Part shown: piece after piece, positions 21,598 to 23,520 of the stretch | Layout of the letters: each line of letters opens with the position of its first letter | Position numbering within the stretch: position 1 is the first letter of the stretch | Source: CAYVZZ01 sp964456185 | GTDB taxonomy: Bacteria; Pseudomonadota; Gammaproteobacteria; Pseudomonadales; Alcanivoracaceae | Length of the DNA stretch: 23,520 bases | Direction: 5' to 3' | Assembly: GCA_964456185.1 (NCBI GenBank) | Contig: CAYVZZ010000026.1 | Location: forward strand, 1-23,520 | Notes under the pieces: generated by a model | What the model was told of the DNA's origin: nothing | Seen by the model: only the letters and a program-made list of their open reading frames with translations | Databases searched by the model: none | Translations under genes and position numbers: made by a program

Positions 21598-23520
21598 TCA
21601 ACCGAAGAAAGTGTCGCCGTCGGCGGCCATTTTCTTGAGCAGATCAGGTGCTTGGTAAATGCCACCCAGTTCGGCATATTTGTCACACAGGGCAACAAAC
21701 TCTTTCACACCGACGGAGTCGATGTAACGCAGCGGGCCACCACGGAAGGGAGGGAAGCCAATGCCGTAAATGGTTGCCATGTCGGCTTCGGCAGCCGAGC
21801 CTACGATGTTGTCTTCTAGGCAACGAACCAGTTCGTTACACATCGGAATCATCATGCGCGCGATGATTTCATCGGCGTCGAATTCGCGACGTTCGGCAAC
21901 ATGCGGCTTGAGCAACTCGTAAGTGGTTTCGTCAACGACTTTCTTCTCGCGACCTTTGCGATCCTTCTCGTATTTGTAGAAGCCCACTTTGTTCTTCTGA
22001 CCATAACGCTCGTTTTCGAACATGATGGTAGAGCAGTCTTTGAAGTCGTACTGCATGCGCTCGGGGAAGCCTTCCGCCATCACTTGAGCAGCATGAACGC
22101 CCGTGTCGATACCGACCACGTCCATCAGGTAGGCAGGACCCATCGGCCAGCCAAACTTGGACATGACCTTGTCGACTTGCTGGAAGTCGGCGCCGTCGCG
22201 TACCAACATGCCGAAGCCACCAAAGTAGGGGAACAACACGCGGTTAACCAGGAACCCGGGGCAGTCGTTGACGACAACCGGGTTTTTGCCCATCTTCTGT
22301 GCCAGTGACACCAAAGTGGCAACGGTTTCATCGCTGGTTTTCTCGCCACGAATCACTTCGACCAACGGCATCATGTGTACCGGGTTGAAGAAGTGCATGC
22401 CGGCAAAGTTTTCCGGACGCTGTAGGCCTTCAGCCAGACGGGTGATGGAGATAGTCGAGGTGTTGGAGGCCAAGACAGCGCCTTCCGGCAGCTTGGTTTC
22501 GGCTTCGGCCAATACCGACTTTTTGATCTTCTCGTTTTCAACCACGGCTTCAACGACTGCGCTGACTTCACCGAAGTCGCCATAGTTGAGAGTCGGGCGA
22601 ATGGAAGAGAGCACTTGTGCCATTTTGGCGGGCTTCATGCGTTTCTTCTTCACACGCTTGAGCATCAGGCTGGAAGCGTGATCCATGCCCAAGTCCAGTG
22701 CCTTGTCGGCAATGTCTTTCATGATCACTGGCGTGCCTTTGTATGCGGCTTGGTAGGCGATACCGCCACCCATGATGCCAGCGCCCAAGACGGCCATTTG
22801 ATTGATGTCTTTGGCGGCTTTAGCGGTTTTCTTGTTGGTGTGCTTCACGGCTTGATCGGCCAGGAAGAGGCCAACCATGGCATTAGCTTGCGGGGTCTTG
22901 GCCATCTTGGCAAAGCCTTTGGCTTCCAGATCCAGCGCGTCATCACGACCTTTGCCGCTAGCCGCTTGCATCACTTTGCAAGCTTCAACCGGAGCAGGGT
23001 AGTTACGGCCGGCTTTACCCTGAATGAATGCAATGCCGGTTTGGAAGGTCATCATCACTTCCAGCGGCGGCAGCTTCAACGGCTCGAGTTTTTCTTGGCG
23101 ACGTGCCAAGTGATCGATTTTGCCGTCGATGCATTGTTTAACTAAGTTGATAGCCGCGTCTTTGACTTTATCGTCAGCGACAACGGCATCAACCACACCA
23201 GTTTTCAGTGCGTCGATGGTTTTGTATTGCTTGCCACCGGCAATCCATTCCATGGCATTGTCTGCACCAATAATGCGCGGCAAACGCACGGTGCCGCCAA
23301 AACCGGGGAAGATACCCAGTTTGACTTCCGGGAAGCCCACTTTGGCGTTTTCGCTAGCAACGCGGTAGTCGCAAGCCAGGCACATTTCCAGACCACCCCC
23401 GAGCGCCATGCCGTTGATGGCAGTCACCGTGGGATAGTCAAGATCCTCGATTGCTGAAAACACGGCGTTGGTCTCGGCCAGCCACGCTTGCATTTGTGCA
23501 TCCGATGCCTTAAAGCGTTC
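21598..23520 (-). CDS. fadB: Fatty acid oxidation complex alpha subunit, N-terminus outside window
   Basis: The frame is open to the right edge, giving 640 codons; the start lies outside. FadB has enoyl-CoA hydratase, isomerase and (3S)-hydroxyacyl-CoA dehydrogenase activities. The hydratase glutamates are present in GGGLEM and FPEVKLG, 20 residues apart as in E. coli (Glu119 and Glu139); on that comparison about 74 N-terminal residues are missing. The dehydrogenase part has the NAD site VLGAGIMGGGIAYQ, the catalytic-His segment GMHFFNPVHMMPLVEVIRG and NDCPGFLVNRVLFPYF. The C-terminus is PPFRGGPLRYID...DTFFG. An ATG at 23493 lies inside the hydratase domain and is not the real start. It is the promoter-proximal partner of fadA. 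Confidence 0.97.
   Translation of the reverse strand, partial: ERFKASDAQMQAWLAETNAVFSAIEDLDYPTVTAINGMALGGGLEMCLACDYRVASENAKVGFPEVKLGIFPGFGGTVRLPRIIGADNAMEWIAGGKQYKTIDALKTGVVDAVVADDKVKDAAINLVKQCIDGKIDHLARRQEKLEPLKLPPLEVMMTFQTGIAFIQGKAGRNYPAPVEACKVMQAASGKGRDDALDLEAKGFAKMAKTPQANAMVGLFLADQAVKHTNKKTAKAAKDINQMAVLGAGIMGGGIAYQAAYKGTPVIMKDIADKALDLGMDHASSLMLKRVKKKRMKPAKMAQVLSSIRPTLNYGDFGEVSAVVEAVVENEKIKKSVLAEAETKLPEGAVLASNTSTISITRLAEGLQRPENFAGMHFFNPVHMMPLVEVIRGEKTSDETVATLVSLAQKMGKNPVVVNDCPGFLVNRVLFPYFGGFGMLVRDGADFQQVDKVMSKFGWPMGPAYLMDVVGIDTGVHAAQVMAEGFPERMQYDFKDCSTIMFENERYGQKNKVGFYKYEKDRKGREKKVVDETTYELLKPHVAERREFDADEIIARMMIPMCNELVRCLEDNIVGSAAEADMATIYGIGFPPFRGGPLRYIDSVGVKEFVALCDKYAELGGIYQAPDLLKKMAADGDTFFG

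Noticed and set aside
20978..21658. Plus-strand open frame of 226 codons
   Set aside because: It is antisense to fadA and runs into the fadB 3' end; no motif or ribosome binding site was seen.
1..23520. A novel defence, phage or mobile system
   Set aside because: I looked for transposases, integrases, CRISPR-like regular repeats, toxin-antitoxin pairs and tRNA-adjacent junctions and saw none; the gene content is metabolic and housekeeping.

Overview
The window comes from a gammaproteobacterium, probably a free-living, lipid-using member of the Pseudomonadales/Cellvibrionales/Oceanospirillales kind. The evidence is a classical fadBA pair, Gram-negative-type TPP riboswitches, a BirA-like site at bioB, a candidate sigma-32 promoter at htpG and TehB, TrpE and HtpG proteins of gammaproteobacterial type. 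I cannot name a genus. A run of 10 Ns at 586-595 and at least one suspicious homopolymer show this is draft-quality sequence.

Layout. 1-441 is the 3' end of trpE. 493-725 (minus) is a short acidic protein gene cut by the N gap. 965-2608 (plus) is an unrecognised two-helix membrane protein with two C-terminal Sm/SH3-like segments. 2696-4576 (plus) is htpG. 9985-4584 (minus) is a tight three-gene operon: a 1004-residue multifunctional beta-oxidation protein (short-chain dehydrogenase, MaoC-type hydratase, then three SCP2 domains), an SCP-x-type thiolase and an alpha/beta hydrolase. 10192-11193 (plus) is bioB, divergent from that operon and preceded by a BirA-like palindrome. 14085-11199 (minus) is thiO-thiS-thiG-thiF behind a TPP riboswitch; 14630-16543 (plus) is thiC behind a second, divergent TPP riboswitch. 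Then come a TehB-like methyltransferase (minus), an unrecognised coiled-coil/zinc-ribbon membrane protein (minus), a DUF2231 membrane protein (plus), a broken OPT-family transporter gene (minus), and fadA plus most of fadB (minus), with fadB running off the right edge.

How the genes fit together. Two functional themes stand out. First, thiamine: thiO, thiS, thiG and thiF build the thiazole half and thiC the pyrimidine half, with both transcripts under TPP control from a shared 544-bp intergenic region. Second, fatty acyl-CoA degradation by two different routes: the usual FadBA complex with (3S)-hydroxy intermediates, and a peroxisome-like MFE-2/SCP-thiolase module expected to use (3R)-hydroxy intermediates.

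The most unusual items are the three SCP2 domains in the MFE-2-like protein (the first two clearly a 139-residue tandem duplication), a ThiF-rhodanese fusion lacking the usual zinc cysteines, a thiC leader with a readable switching mechanism, and the internally deleted OPT transporter. I found no CRISPR array, phage, insertion sequence, defence island, tRNA or rRNA.
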